A stretch of DNA of 39,585 nt from Streptomyces sp. T39 (GCF_008042045.1 NZ_RDBP01000054.1:130059-169643); one strand, 5' to 3'; shown: positions 1-7,795, counted from the stretch's first letter. Notes: generated from the sequence alone by a model not told the origin. Made by a program: numbers and translations.

Positions 1-183
1 CGCTGGATCATCGAACGCCAGGAGAACGACGGATGCTGGGGCGGCATCCAGCCGCCGGCCGTCTACTCGGTGATCGCCCTCCATCTGCTCGGCTACGACC
101 GCGAACACCCCGTGATGCGTGCCGGGATCGCCTCGCTGGACCGCTTCGCCGTCACGACCTCCCCGAACTGCCGCCGGAACTGA
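1..183 (+). pseudogene. shc: Squalene-hopene cyclase internal fragment (plus strand, rearranged)
   Basis: Frame 1 from the window edge reads an internal piece of squalene-hopene cyclase. It includes a QW-type repeat (RQENDGCWGGIQPPAVYSV) and the conserved HLLGYDREHPVMRAG stretch. About residue 51 the SHC sequence stops and the frame runs into a tandem repeat copied from an earlier part of the gene, ending in TGA at 181-183. In an intact SHC this piece lies roughly 35-50 residues downstream of where the minus-strand fragment (275-961) ends, and on the same strand. Here it is on the opposite strand. The catalytic DxDD region is not in the window. Identity of the fragment is certain; whether the rearrangement is biological or an assembly error cannot be told from the sequence. 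Confidence 0.85.
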
Positions 184-215
184 TACGACCTCCCCGAACT
201 GCCGCCGGAACTGAT
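154..215. repeat. 31-bp perfect tandem direct repeat inside SHC sequence
   Basis: The 31 bases at 154-184 are repeated exactly at 185-215, with no spacer. The unit begins acgacctccccgaactgccg and encodes the DLPELPPEL segment of SHC. The second copy continues into normal SHC sequence (LPKWFPLNIYAFGCWAR); the first copy joins directly to a distant downstream SHC segment. A third copy lies inverted at 414-444. The arrangement marks the rearrangement breakpoint. Confidence 0.95.
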
Positions 216-444
216 CTTCCTGCCGAAGTGGTTCCCGCTGAACATCTACGCCTTCGGCTGCTGGGCGCGGCGGGGTCGGTGTGCAGTTCGTCCAGGGTGA
301 ACGGGGCGGGGCGCACCGGCCGCAGCGCGGACACCACGCTCAGCGGGACGATGGTCTGCCGCGCCCAGCAGCCGAAGGCGTAGATGTTCAGCGGGAACCA
401 CTTCGGCAGGAAGATCAGTTCCGGCGGCAGTTCGGGGAGGTCGT
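185..444. repeat. 87-bp perfect inverted repeat (fold-back junction) in SHC
   Basis: Bases 185-271 are the exact reverse complement of 358-444, separated by 86 unique bases (272-357). Both arms encode the same SHC segment, from DDLPELPPEL to FGCWAR. The right arm is the native copy, because it is continuous with the minus-strand gene body up to its start at 961. The left arm is the extra copy. This is the signature of a template-switch fold-back or a chimeric assembly join at about 272. Confidence 0.95.
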
Positions 445-961
445 CCCACTTCCACCAGCCGAACAGGGCGAGCCAGATGCGGGTGAAGACGCGGCTCGCC
501 GCGATGCCGCCCCGGCCGCGGATCCAGCTGGCGGCACGCAGCATGTGGGGGTCGTCGGGCCGGTCGCCCGCGAGGCGCAGGGCGACGTACGCCTCGACGG
601 TGGTGGACAGTTCGCCGGGGCCGCCGTAGAAGGAGGCCCAGGTGCCGTCGTCGCGCTGCTGTCCGCGCACGAAGCGGGCGGACGCCTCGGTGGTCGCCTC
701 GTCGCGGATGCCGAGGAACTGCCGGAGCAGGAGGTCCTCGGCGTCCATGGTCACATTGGTCTCGAGGTCGCCCTTCCACCAGCCTTCGGTGTCCTGGCGT
801 GCGAGCAGGTGCTCGACGGCGCGTTCCGCGGCGCGGGCGGCGCTCTCCTTGAGGTCGTGCGGGGCGGGGGCCTCGGGCCCCCGGGTGGTGGTACGGGTCT
901 CGCCGGCAGGTGCGGGGCCGGCCCCCAGGGGCCCGCCGCTTCCGTCGGTCGTCGCAGTCAT
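275..961 (-). pseudogene. shc: Squalene-hopene cyclase, N-terminal fragment
   Basis: SHC cyclises squalene to hopene/hopanol at the membrane. From ATG 961-959, preceded by a good AAGGGGAG ribosome site, the frame encodes about 229 residues of SHC. It includes the N-terminal helix with LLARQDTEGWWKGDLE, the QW-like RGQQRDDGTWASFYGGPGEL, and the conserved TRIWLALFGWWKWDDLPELP and ALRPVRPAPFTLDEL stretches. After LDELHTDP (about 275) the frame enters the inverted repeat and continues as unrelated reading down to 152. The family is usually about 630-680 residues, so roughly two thirds, including the DxDD catalytic acid, is missing here. It is the last gene of the hpnC-D-E-polyprenyl synthase operon. 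As sequenced it cannot make a cyclase. Confidence 0.9.
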
Positions 962-1008
962 GGTCTCCCCTTCGTGGCAGTGGTCTCTGCTGAGCTGGGG
1001 TATGACGT

Positions 1009-1038
1009 CGGCCGGTGACGCGGTGGCGTCACCGGCCG
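1009..1038 (-). promoter_or_regulatory. 12-bp stem hairpin upstream of SHC
   Basis: CGGCCGGTGACG (1009-1020) and its exact complement at 1027-1038 enclose a 6-base loop. The hairpin sits in the 203-bp gap between the polyprenyl synthase stop and the SHC start, in a transcript running right to left. It could attenuate or terminate transcription before SHC, or protect a processed end. There is no T-tract, as is common in Streptomyces. Confidence 0.4.
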
Positions 1039-1048
1039 GCGACGCGCT

Positions 1049-1168
1049 TCATATGGTGCGGCGGATGCTCCGTGGGGTGCCGGTACCGCACGCGGCGGTG
1101 CCGCGTGTGACGTTTCTGCGCGGCGCGGTGGCGCGGCACGCGGGGGTCCTGCGGGTGATGGCGATCAT
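1049..1168 (-). CDS. Candidate 39-residue ORF coupled to the polyprenyl synthase
   Basis: ATG at 1168-1166 overlaps the TGA of the polyprenyl synthase gene (ATGA), the coupling used elsewhere in this operon. The product would be an Arg/Thr-rich 39-residue peptide beginning MIAITRRTPAC and ending SIRRTI, with two cysteines. I recognise no family. High-GC DNA produces such ORFs by chance and no strong ribosome site is visible beyond the AAAGAG just before the ATG. Treat as a candidate only. Confidence 0.2.
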   Translation of the reverse strand: MIAITRRTPACRATAPRRNVTRGTAACGTGTPRSIRRTI

Positions 1169-2292
1169 CTCTTTCGTACGACGACGAAGTCCGCGAGCGC
1201 GGTGAGCTGTGCGCGGACCGTTTCCGGCATGTCCACCCGGCCGAGCGCCTCGACGGCGACCGTGTGCTGGCGCCGTGCCTCCTGGGCGGTCCACTCGCGG
1301 CCGCCCGCCTCCTCGATGAGGGCCGCCCGGACGGCGAACTCCTCCTCGGAGAAGCTGTCGAAGTCGTTGCTCTTGGCGTCGGCGGCGAGGAGTTCGGCGA
1401 GCCGCTCGGAGGCCGGTCCGCCCGCGGCGAGCGCGGCGACCACCGGCAGGGACTTCTTGCGCTGGCGCAGGTCGCTCCAGGTCTGCTTGCCGGTGGCGAC
1501 GGGGTCGCCCCAGATGCCGAGCAGGTCGTCGACGGCCTGGAAGGCGAGGCCGAGGTGGTAGCCGTACGCCTCCAGGGTGTCGGCGGTCCGGTCGTCGGCG
1601 CCGCCGAGGACGGCGCCGATGGAGACGGCGCAGGCCAGCAGCGCGCCGGTCTTGTTGCCCTCCATCTCCAGGCATTCCTCGACGGTGACCCGCTCGCGGT
1701 GCTCGTAGGAGATGTCCTGCGCCTGGCCGTCGATGAGCTTGCGGGTGGCGGTGGTCAGTCGGCGGGTGGCCCGGCCGGCTTCCACGGTCCCGAGTTCCAG
1801 CAGGATCTCGCCCGCGAGGGCGAACAGCGCGTCGCCGACGAGGATGGCCTGGGCGGGGCCGTGGACCTTCCACACGGTGTCCCGGTGCCTGCGCTGTTCG
1901 TCGCCGTCCATGAGGTCGTCGTGGAGCAGCGAGAAGTTGTGGACCAGTTCCACGGCGACGGCGCCGGGGACGCCGACCTCGGGGGCGGCGCCCGCGGCCT
2001 CGGCGGACAGCAGTGCGAGCGCGGGGCGCACGGCCTTGCCGCCGTCGCCCTCCGCGGGGTTGCCCTCCGCGTCGATCCAGCCGAAGTGGTAGGCGGCCAC
2101 GGTGTCCATGGGCGCGGCGAGGCGGTCCACGGCCGCGCGCAGCACCGGCGTGGACAGGGTGCGTCCGCGTTCGAGCAGGGCGGCGATGTCCGTGCCGGGC
2201 GCGGTCGTTGCGGTCTGTGCGGTGTCTTCAGCCGGATGAGCCGAGGGCACTGTCGGCACGCTTACTCCTCTGGTTCCAGTACTGGTGCTCAC
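1165..2292 (-). CDS. Polyprenyl diphosphate synthase (hopanoid cluster)
   Basis: A trans-isoprenyl diphosphate synthase that condenses IPP with allylic diphosphates; in this operon it probably supplies farnesyl diphosphate for HpnD. It has 375 residues. The first Asp-rich motif DDLMD is at about residues 125-129 (in LLHDDLMDGD) and the second, DDLLG, at about 255-259 (in AFQAVDDLLGIWGD). The basic stretch DLRQRKKSLP follows the second motif, as expected. The start is GTG 2292-2290, whose GTGA overlaps the hpnE stop and implies coupled translation. A GTG ten codons downstream is the alternative. Chain length (FPP or GGPP) cannot be settled by eye. Confidence 0.9.
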   Translation of the reverse strand: MSTSTGTRGVSVPTVPSAHPAEDTAQTATTAPGTDIAALLERGRTLSTPVLRAAVDRLAAPMDTVAAYHFGWIDAEGNPAEGDGGKAVRPALALLSAEAAGAAPEVGVPGAVAVELVHNFSLLHDDLMDGDEQRRHRDTVWKVHGPAQAILVGDALFALAGEILLELGTVEAGRATRRLTTATRKLIDGQAQDISYEHRERVTVEECLEMEGNKTGALLACAVSIGAVLGGADDRTADTLEAYGYHLGLAFQAVDDLLGIWGDPVATGKQTWSDLRQRKKSLPVVAALAAGGPASERLAELLAADAKSNDFDSFSEEEFAVRAALIEEAGGREWTAQEARRQHTVAVEALGRVDMPETVRAQLTALADFVVVRKR

Positions 2293-3665
2293 GCCGCCTC
2301 CTCGAGCGGATGTTCTTGGCGGCGGCCGAGCGTGGAGAGCGCAGCGTCTGCGGCACTGAAGCCGCTGCGCACGGCACCCTCCATGGTCGCGGGCCAGCCG
2401 GTGGCAGTCCACGCGCCAGCAAGGTACAGGCCGGGTGCCGTGGTGCGCGCACCCGGCCGGAGCCGTCCGACGCCCGGGGCGGGCGTGAACGTCGCGTTGC
2501 GCTCCCTGGTGACGAAGAAGTCGCGGACCCGTGCGCCGCGCGCGGCGGGCAGCAGACGTTCCAGCTCGGGCAGGTAGCGCTCCCGCAGGACGGCGACGGG
2601 GTCGTCGATCTCGTCCTCGACGGCGGACTGGGACAGGGCCAGGTACTGGCCCTGCCGGACGCCCGCCGCCTCGGTGCGGTCGAAGACCCACTGCACGGGG
2701 GTGCCGAGAGCGGCGAAGAAGGGGCGGCGCAGCACCGTGCGGTCGTACAGGACGTGGACGTTGAGGATGGGCGACGTGGTGATGTCGAGCAGCCGGTCGG
2801 GGTCGTCGAGCGCGCCGTCGGGCAGCAGGGCGTGCGCCTCGCGCTGGGCGACGGCGAGGACGACGGTGTCGGCGTCGAGGTGCCCCGTGCCGGCGGCGAC
2901 GCGCCAGCGGCCGTCGTCGCCGCGGCCGATGTGCCGTACGCGGGTGGAGAGCTCGGTCACGACGCCGGCCTCGTCGAGGGCCTTGCGGGCGAGGGTGTCG
3001 TGGAGTTCGCCGAGGGGGACGCGGGCCCATCCGATGTCGGCGGCGCCCGGCTCGGACAACAGGCCCGTCCGGAAGACCATGGCGGCCAGTTGCATGGACG
3101 CCTGCGGGGCGCGGGCGTTGAGGGTGGCGACGCCGACGAGGTCCCACAGGGCGGCGACGGTGCGCGGGGACTGCCCGTGGCGGCCGAGCCAGGTGGCGAA
3201 GTCGATGCCGTCGAGCGCGGGGTCGGCGGGGTCGAGCTTCTTCAGGGCGAGCGCGGCGCGTGCGACGCCCGCGCGTTCGGCGAGGGAGAGGTGGGGGTAG
3301 CGGGCGAGGCCGCCGGCCAGGTGGAGCGGGACGGGCAGCGCGGTGCGGCGGAGCCGGCCGAGGCGGGGCCCGCGGGGGCCGGCGACGTCGAGCACGGGCA
3401 CGTCGAGCCGGTCCTGGAGGGGGGCGAGGGCGGTGCCGCCGACGCGGTCGAGGAACCAGCGGTAGGCGGTGCAGCAGCGCAGGTAGACGTGCTGTCCGTT
3501 GTCGACGGTGAGGTCCCCGCGCCGGAAGGAGAAGGCGAGTCCGCCGAGGCGGGGCCGTCCTTCGAGGAGGGTGACCCCGAGTCCGGCGTCGGCGAGGCGC
3601 AGCGCGGCGGTGACGCCGGCGATGCCGCCGCCGATCACCACGGCGCGGCCCGGTGCGGACGTCAT
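2289..3665 (-). CDS. hpnE: Hydroxysqualene dehydroxylase (HpnE)
   Basis: A flavin amine-oxidase/phytoene-desaturase-like protein of 458 residues. In the three-enzyme HpnCDE route it reduces hydroxysqualene to squalene. The N-terminus carries the FAD dinucleotide-binding signature AVVIGGGIAGVTAALRLADAG followed by the acidic LLEGRPRLGG, typical of this fold. The C-terminal GLYLAGAWTATGWPATMEGA is the second FAD-contacting motif. ATG at 3665 follows a clear GAAGGGGGA site. It lies 67 bp after hpnD and overlaps the polyprenyl synthase start by four bases. Its place beside HpnC and HpnD makes HpnE far more likely than a carotenoid desaturase. Confidence 0.92.
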   Translation of the reverse strand: MTSAPGRAVVIGGGIAGVTAALRLADAGLGVTLLEGRPRLGGLAFSFRRGDLTVDNGQHVYLRCCTAYRWFLDRVGGTALAPLQDRLDVPVLDVAGPRGPRLGRLRRTALPVPLHLAGGLARYPHLSLAERAGVARAALALKKLDPADPALDGIDFATWLGRHGQSPRTVAALWDLVGVATLNARAPQASMQLAAMVFRTGLLSEPGAADIGWARVPLGELHDTLARKALDEAGVVTELSTRVRHIGRGDDGRWRVAAGTGHLDADTVVLAVAQREAHALLPDGALDDPDRLLDITTSPILNVHVLYDRTVLRRPFFAALGTPVQWVFDRTEAAGVRQGQYLALSQSAVEDEIDDPVAVLRERYLPELERLLPAARGARVRDFFVTRERNATFTPAPGVGRLRPGARTTAPGLYLAGAWTATGWPATMEGAVRSGFSAADAALSTLGRRQEHPLEEAA

Positions 3666-3732
3666 GCGGTCCCCCTTCGGTGCGGGGCGTCCGCGGTGCG
3701 CGGGCGGCGGGGTGCGGGGGCGTGCGGCGCCG

Positions 3733-4683
3733 TCACGGCCGGCTCCCGTGGCCCTGGCGCCCGATGCCCCGGGCGTCGAAGCCGGACAGGCCGCGGACGG
3801 CGACGTACGCCTTCTCGTGTCCGGGCAGCGAGACCCGGCCCCGGAGCACGGCGCCTGGGTCGCGTTCGATGCGGTCCAGGAGGCGGCGGTAGATGCCGGC
3901 CATCGCGGCGACGCAGGCGCCGCTGCGGCGGTCCAGCATCGGCAGCAGCCGGTATCCCTCGGTGAACAGGGCGCGGGCGCGCCGGACTTCGTAGTGGACG
4001 AGGCCGGCGAAGTCGGCGCCGGCCGGCGGGCGCCCGGAGCCGAAGCCGTCGGAGCAGCCGAACTTGGCGAGGTCGTCGGCGGGGAGGTAGATCCGTCCGC
4101 CGGCCGCGTCCTCGCAGACGTCGCGGAGGATGTTGGTGAGCTGGAGGGCGAGTCCGAGGGTGTCGGCGTACTCGGGGGCGCGTTCGGCGCCGCGGGCGCC
4201 GGGCTGGGTGCCGAACACCGCGAGGGAGAGACGTCCGATGGCTCCGGCGACGCAGCGGCAGTAGACCTTGAGGTCGTCCCAGGTCTCGTAGGTGGTGCCG
4301 CGGACGTCCATCAGGACGCCGTCGATGAGTTCGTCGAGCCCGTCGAGCGGCAGGGGGTAGCGCTGGGCGGCGTCGGCGAGGGCCACGGCGACGGGGTCGG
4401 TGTCGTCGTCCTCGACGTCGCCCTTGCGGATGCGGTCGAGCAGGGCGCGGGTGTCCTCCAGCCGCACGTGCTTGGTCTCGGGGGCGAGGGTGCCGTCGCC
4501 GATGTCGTCGACCCTGCGGGAGAAGGCGTAGAGCGCGGACATGGCCTGGCGCTTGCCGGCGGGGAGCAGCCTGATGCCGTACGCGAAGTTACGGGCCTGC
4601 TGGCCGGTCACGGCCTCGCAGTAGCGGTATGCGGCCTGCACCGGCGCAGGCATGCGGGTCGGTCCCTCCATCGTCCGGCTCAT
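3733..4683 (-). CDS. hpnD: Presqualene diphosphate synthase (HpnD)
   Basis: A squalene/phytoene-synthase-fold enzyme of 316 residues that condenses two farnesyl diphosphates to presqualene diphosphate. The two metal-binding acidic motifs are present: RRVDDIGDG (DD at residues 59-60) and NILRDVCEDAAGGRIYLP in the second half. The YCRCVAGAIG segment between them is typical. ATG at 4683 overlaps the hpnC stop (ATGA). An internal ATG at codon 11 has a better-spaced GGAGGG site and could be the true start. HpnD is told from HpnC by gene order and by the YRYCEAVTGQQARNFAYGIR opening. Confidence 0.92.
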   Translation of the reverse strand: MSRTMEGPTRMPAPVQAAYRYCEAVTGQQARNFAYGIRLLPAGKRQAMSALYAFSRRVDDIGDGTLAPETKHVRLEDTRALLDRIRKGDVEDDDTDPVAVALADAAQRYPLPLDGLDELIDGVLMDVRGTTYETWDDLKVYCRCVAGAIGRLSLAVFGTQPGARGAERAPEYADTLGLALQLTNILRDVCEDAAGGRIYLPADDLAKFGCSDGFGSGRPPAGADFAGLVHYEVRRARALFTEGYRLLPMLDRRSGACVAAMAGIYRRLLDRIERDPGAVLRGRVSLPGHEKAYVAVRGLSGFDARGIGRQGHGSRP

Positions 4684-5597
4684 CCCTTTCTACGTGCTCG
4701 TCGCAGGACGGCGGCCGTTTCGCGCAGCACGTCGGTCCTTGCGGCTTTGGGCGGTCCGGGCAGCACATCATGTCCGGCGGCGGCGATCGCGGCGAGGGCG
4801 GCACGCCCACCGCCGACGAATCCGGCGAGCAGCAGCCGCAGCCGCCCGTGGACGCTGCCGACGAGGGCCGTGCCCTCGTCGAGCAGGCGGGCGGCGCGGT
4901 CCGCCTCGAAGGCGATCAGCGCGCGGACGGAGGCGTTCGCGGTGGGGGCGGCGAGGTCGTCCTCGCCGACCCGGAAGCGGTCCAGGTCCTCGGCGGGGAG
5001 GTAGATCCGGTCGCGGGCGAGGTCCTCGGCGACGTCCTGGAGGTGTTCGACGACCTGGAGCGCGGTGCACACGGCGTCGGAGCGGCGGACGCGCTCGGGG
5101 CTCGCGGTGCCGGTGAGGGCGAGGACGAGCCGGCCGACGGGGTCGGCGGAGAGCCGGCAGTAGTCGCGCAGGTCGTCCCAGGTGGCGTAGCGGCGGACCA
5201 GCTGGTCCTGCCGGTTGGCGGCGACGAGGCCGAGGAAGGGTTCGGGGGTGAGCGCGTGGCGCCGGACGGTGGGGCGCAGGGCGCTCAGCAGGGGGTGGCG
5301 CGGGGTCTCGGCGGCGGGGCCGAAGACCCGCAGGAGGTCGGTCTCGAAGGCGTCGAGCAGCGCGAGCGGGTCGGCGGCCTTCTCGGGGGCGACGCCGAGC
5401 AGCCGGGCGTCCTCACCGCCGGGTGCGAGGTCGCCGTCGCCGATGTCGTCGACGAGGCGGGCGAAGCCGTAGACCGCCATGAGGTCGTCGCGCCAGGCGC
5501 GGGGCAAGAAGAAGGGGGCGACGGGGAAGTTCTCGTCGGCGGCCTTGTCGAGGGTGGCGCGGGCGGGGGCCCCGCGCGTCCGGCGGGCGGCCGTCAC
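4680..5597 (-). CDS. hpnC: Hydroxysqualene synthase (HpnC)
   Basis: The second squalene/phytoene-synthase paralogue of the operon, 305 residues. In the HpnCDE pathway it converts presqualene diphosphate to hydroxysqualene. Acidic motifs are RLVDDIGDGD near residue 50 and HLQDVAEDLARDRIYLP in the middle. The opening DKAADENFPVAPFFLPRAWR is characteristic of HpnC. The start is GTG 5597-5595, whose GTGA overlaps the stop of a possible short leader ORF. It is the first large gene of the operon, so the promoter should lie within about 200 bp upstream (5660-5850). Confidence 0.92.
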   Translation of the reverse strand: MTAARRTRGAPARATLDKAADENFPVAPFFLPRAWRDDLMAVYGFARLVDDIGDGDLAPGGEDARLLGVAPEKAADPLALLDAFETDLLRVFGPAAETPRHPLLSALRPTVRRHALTPEPFLGLVAANRQDQLVRRYATWDDLRDYCRLSADPVGRLVLALTGTASPERVRRSDAVCTALQVVEHLQDVAEDLARDRIYLPAEDLDRFRVGEDDLAAPTANASVRALIAFEADRAARLLDEGTALVGSVHGRLRLLLAGFVGGGRAALAAIAAAGHDVLPGPPKAARTDVLRETAAVLRRARRKG

Positions 5598-5659
5598 AGG
5601 GCTCTGCCCGGTCCCGCGGGGACGGCGGGAGCCTCGCGGAGCTGGAGGGTTTCCGTCAT
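5594..5659 (-). CDS. Possible 21-residue leader ORF coupled to hpnC
   Basis: From ATG 5659-5657 (or an in-frame GTG at 5668) a short frame, MTETLQLREAPAVP and onward, ends with a TGA sharing bases with the hpnC GTG start (GTGA). A GGGAG lies at 5675-5671: 11 bases before the ATG but only 2 before the GTG, so neither spacing is ideal. If translated it would couple ribosomes into hpnC. It has no recognised domain and could be chance. Confidence 0.35.
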   Translation of the reverse strand: MTETLQLREAPAVPAGPGRAL

Positions 5660-5984
5660 GGCCGTCACATCTCCCGTTCTACACTGCCGACCCAATACAA
5701 CCCATTTCGGACACGCCGCTGTCCGCTCCCGGCACCTTCGACCGTCGACACTGCGGCATATACGGCGAAATCTTCGCACTTGCCGCGAATGAGCACTGCT
5801 ACAGCTTACGTTGTACAAGGCGGCGTGCCGTCGCGGGGGTCCCCCGCCGCGGACCGCGCTCCCGCCCCGGCCGGGGCCGACTCCCGCACGGCGGGAGGCA
5901 CTTGCCCGGGAACGGCCCCCGGACACGCCGGGACCCCCACCGCGCGGCCGCGGCGGGGGTCCCCGGGTCGTGACGGGACGCGGG
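5660..5984. promoter_or_regulatory. Intergenic region: hopanoid operon promoter and ABC-cluster terminator
   Basis: A 325-bp gap between hpnC and the upstream ABC ATPase gene, both on the minus strand. Bases about 5690-5815 are clearly richer in A and T than their surroundings and include TATATG-like and TTGTACAA elements on the minus strand, so this is the likely promoter zone for hpnC. I cannot assign -35 and -10 boxes with confidence. Bases 5820-5965 are very GC-rich and hold nested hairpins, including the terminator at 5930-5963. Confidence 0.5.
5930..5963 (-). terminator. Hairpin terminator after the ABC exporter operon
   Basis: GGGACCCCC at 5930-5938 pairs with GGGGGTCCC at 5955-5963. 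After one A/C mismatch, five more pairs (CCGCG/CGCGG) close on a 4-base loop. It lies 22 bases past the stop of the minus-strand ATP-binding protein gene, where a terminator for that operon is expected. Confidence 0.65.
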
Positions 5985-6779
5985 CTACTTGCCCGTCTCC
6001 TTCTCGTACGCCTTGATGACCTCGTCGGTGGGCCCGTCCATCAGCAGCTCGCCCTTCTCCAGCCACAGGACGCGGTCGCAGGTGTCCCTGATCGACTTGT
6101 TGCTGTGGCTGACCAGGAAGACCGTGCCCGCCTCCTTGCGGAGCTCACGGATGCGCTGCTCGGACCGGATCTGGAAGCGCCGGTCACCGGTGGCCAGCGC
6201 CTCGTCGATCATCAGCACGTCGTGGTTCTTCGCGGCGGCGATGGAGAACCGGAGCCTGGCGGCCATGCCCGACGAGTAGGTGCGCATCGGCAGGGTGATG
6301 AAGTCGCCCTTCTCGTTGATGCCGGAGAAGTCGACGATGCCCTGGTAGCGCTCGCGGATCTCCTCGCGGGACATCCCCATGGCCAGGCCGCCGAGTATGA
6401 CGTTGCGCTCGCCCGTCAGGTCGTTCATCAGGGCGGCGTTGACGCCGAGCAGCGAGGGCTGGCCGTCGGTGTAGACCTTGCCGCTCTCGGTGGGCAGCAG
6501 GCCGGCGATGGCCCGCAGCAGGGTCGACTTGCCGGAGCCGTTGGTGCCGATGAGGCCGATGGCCTCGCCGCGGTAGGCGGTGAAGGTGACACCGCGGACC
6601 GCGTGCACCTTGCGCACACCGCGCGACTCGCCCTTCTCGCGGCGCAGGATCCGGCTGAGGGCCGCGGTGGCGCTGCCCTTGCCGCCGCTGCCGGCGTTCA
6701 CCCGGTAGACGATGTGCACGTCGTCGGCGATGACCGTGGGGACACGGGCTCCGCCGTTGATGTCGATCTTGTCAGCCAC
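5985..6779 (-). CDS. ABC exporter ATP-binding protein, TagH/Wzt type
   Basis: The ATPase of a polysaccharide or teichoic-acid-type ABC exporter, 264 residues, cytoplasmic face of the membrane. Walker A is GTNGSGKST at about residues 78-86, the Q-loop follows, the signature is YSSGMAARLRF, Walker B is DVLMIDEALA and the H-loop is FLVSHS. The DEALATGD wording and the SYSSGM-type signature are typical of TagH/Wzt/RfbE ATPases. It overlaps the permease gene by 8 bp, so the pair is one transporter. It lacks the extra C-terminal carbohydrate-binding domain seen in some Wzt proteins. Substrate unknown; the neighbouring CDP-alcohol and glycosyltransferase genes suggest a phosphoalcohol-containing glycolipid or polymer. 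Confidence 0.88.
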   Translation of the reverse strand: MADKIDINGGARVPTVIADDVHIVYRVNAGSGGKGSATAALSRILRREKGESRGVRKVHAVRGVTFTAYRGEAIGLIGTNGSGKSTLLRAIAGLLPTESGKVYTDGQPSLLGVNAALMNDLTGERNVILGGLAMGMSREEIRERYQGIVDFSGINEKGDFITLPMRTYSSGMAARLRFSIAAAKNHDVLMIDEALATGDRRFQIRSEQRIRELRKEAGTVFLVSHSNKSIRDTCDRVLWLEKGELLMDGPTDEVIKAYEKETGK

Positions 6780-7701
6780 GGCCGTACCGCTCCTCCGCCT
6801 TCCAGAAGTACACGAAGCCCCCGATCCCGACGAGGAGGGCCCAGCCGAGCCCCGCCGCCCACACGTGGTCCGGCAGGTTCGAGGAGCCGTACTCGTCGAT
6901 CAGGGCGAACCGGATGAGGTCCATGTACACGGCCGCCGGGTTGTACATCAGGACGTCCGCGATCCAGGCCGGACGGTCCTTGAGCATCTCCGGGATGGAG
7001 AACATCACACCGGACGCGTACAGCCACGTGCGCATGATGAACGGCATCAGCTGCGCGAGGTCGGGCGTCTTGGAACCGAGCCGGGCCATGATCAGCGCCA
7101 GGCCGGTGTTGAAGACGAACTGGAGCGCCAGTGCGGGCACCACCAGCAGCCACGACCAGGTCGGCATCGAACCGAAGACCACGACGACCGCGATCAGCAC
7201 GACCATGGAGAACAGCAGCTGCTGGAGCTGCTGGAGCGAGAACGACACCGGCAGCGACGCGCGCGGGAAGTGCAGCGCGCGGACCAGGCCGAGGTTGCCG
7301 GCGATGGCCCGGACACCGGCCATCACCGAGCTCTGCGTGAAGGTGAAGACGAACACACCCGTCACCAGGAACGGGACGTACACGTCGGTCGACATGCCCC
7401 GGTTGGCCTGGAGGATCAGCCCGAAGATCAGGAAGTAGACGAGTGCGTTGAGCAGCGGCGTCGCGACCTGCCACAGCTGGCCGAGCTTCGCCTGGCTGTA
7501 CTGGGCCGTCAGCTTGGCCTGGGAGAAGGCCAGGATGAAGTGCCGCCGACCCCACAGCTGGCTGACGTACTCGAGCAGGCCGGGACGGGCACCGCTGACC
7601 GCCAGGCCGTACTTCTCGGCGAGCTGCGACGGGGTGAGACCGTCGTCGGGTGACGGCGCCGGGCTCGTCGCGACGGCACCGTCGTGGGTTGTGTCACTCA
7701 C
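6772..7701 (-). CDS. ABC exporter permease, TagG/Wzm type
   Basis: The integral membrane partner of the downstream ATPase, 309 residues with about six hydrophobic segments (for example around VYFLIFGLILQ, FLVTGVFVFTF, VVLIAVVVVFG and ALLVGIGGFVYFW). The family mark is the stretch FSQAKLTAQYSQAKLGQLWQ before the first membrane helix. The N-terminal 50 residues are hydrophilic and Pro/Ser-rich. Start GTG 7701-7699 lacks a strong ribosome site. There is a 94-bp gap to the glycosyltransferase gene, so the exporter may have its own promoter or be read through from the cluster upstream. Confidence 0.88.
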   Translation of the reverse strand: MSDTTHDGAVATSPAPSPDDGLTPSQLAEKYGLAVSGARPGLLEYVSQLWGRRHFILAFSQAKLTAQYSQAKLGQLWQVATPLLNALVYFLIFGLILQANRGMSTDVYVPFLVTGVFVFTFTQSSVMAGVRAIAGNLGLVRALHFPRASLPVSFSLQQLQQLLFSMVVLIAVVVVFGSMPTWSWLLVVPALALQFVFNTGLALIMARLGSKTPDLAQLMPFIMRTWLYASGVMFSIPEMLKDRPAWIADVLMYNPAAVYMDLIRFALIDEYGSSNLPDHVWAAGLGWALLVGIGGFVYFWKAEERYGRG

Positions 7702-7795
7702 AAGTTGAGACTTTCGTGTTCACATGCGCGGCGTTCGGGGGAAATCTGTGTCCCGCAGGTGTTCTACGGCCCAGATGTTGTCAGAGCCGAGCTTG

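Noticed and set aside
1165..3147. A 660-codon minus-strand open frame covering the polyprenyl synthase and half of hpnE
   Set aside because: Only the part from GTG 2292 shows family sequence; the upstream part is Arg/Pro-rich reading of hpnE in another frame.
2013..3965. Long plus-strand open frames opposite hpnE and hpnD
   Set aside because: High GC leaves antisense frames open; translations are Gly/Arg/Ala-rich with no motifs, while the minus strand has clear enzymes.
2289..5597. Reading hpnC-D-E as a carotenoid (phytoene synthase/desaturase) cluster
   Set aside because: Two squalene-synthase-like paralogues in tandem plus an SHC fragment fit the HpnCDE squalene route; no lycopene cyclase or second desaturase is present.
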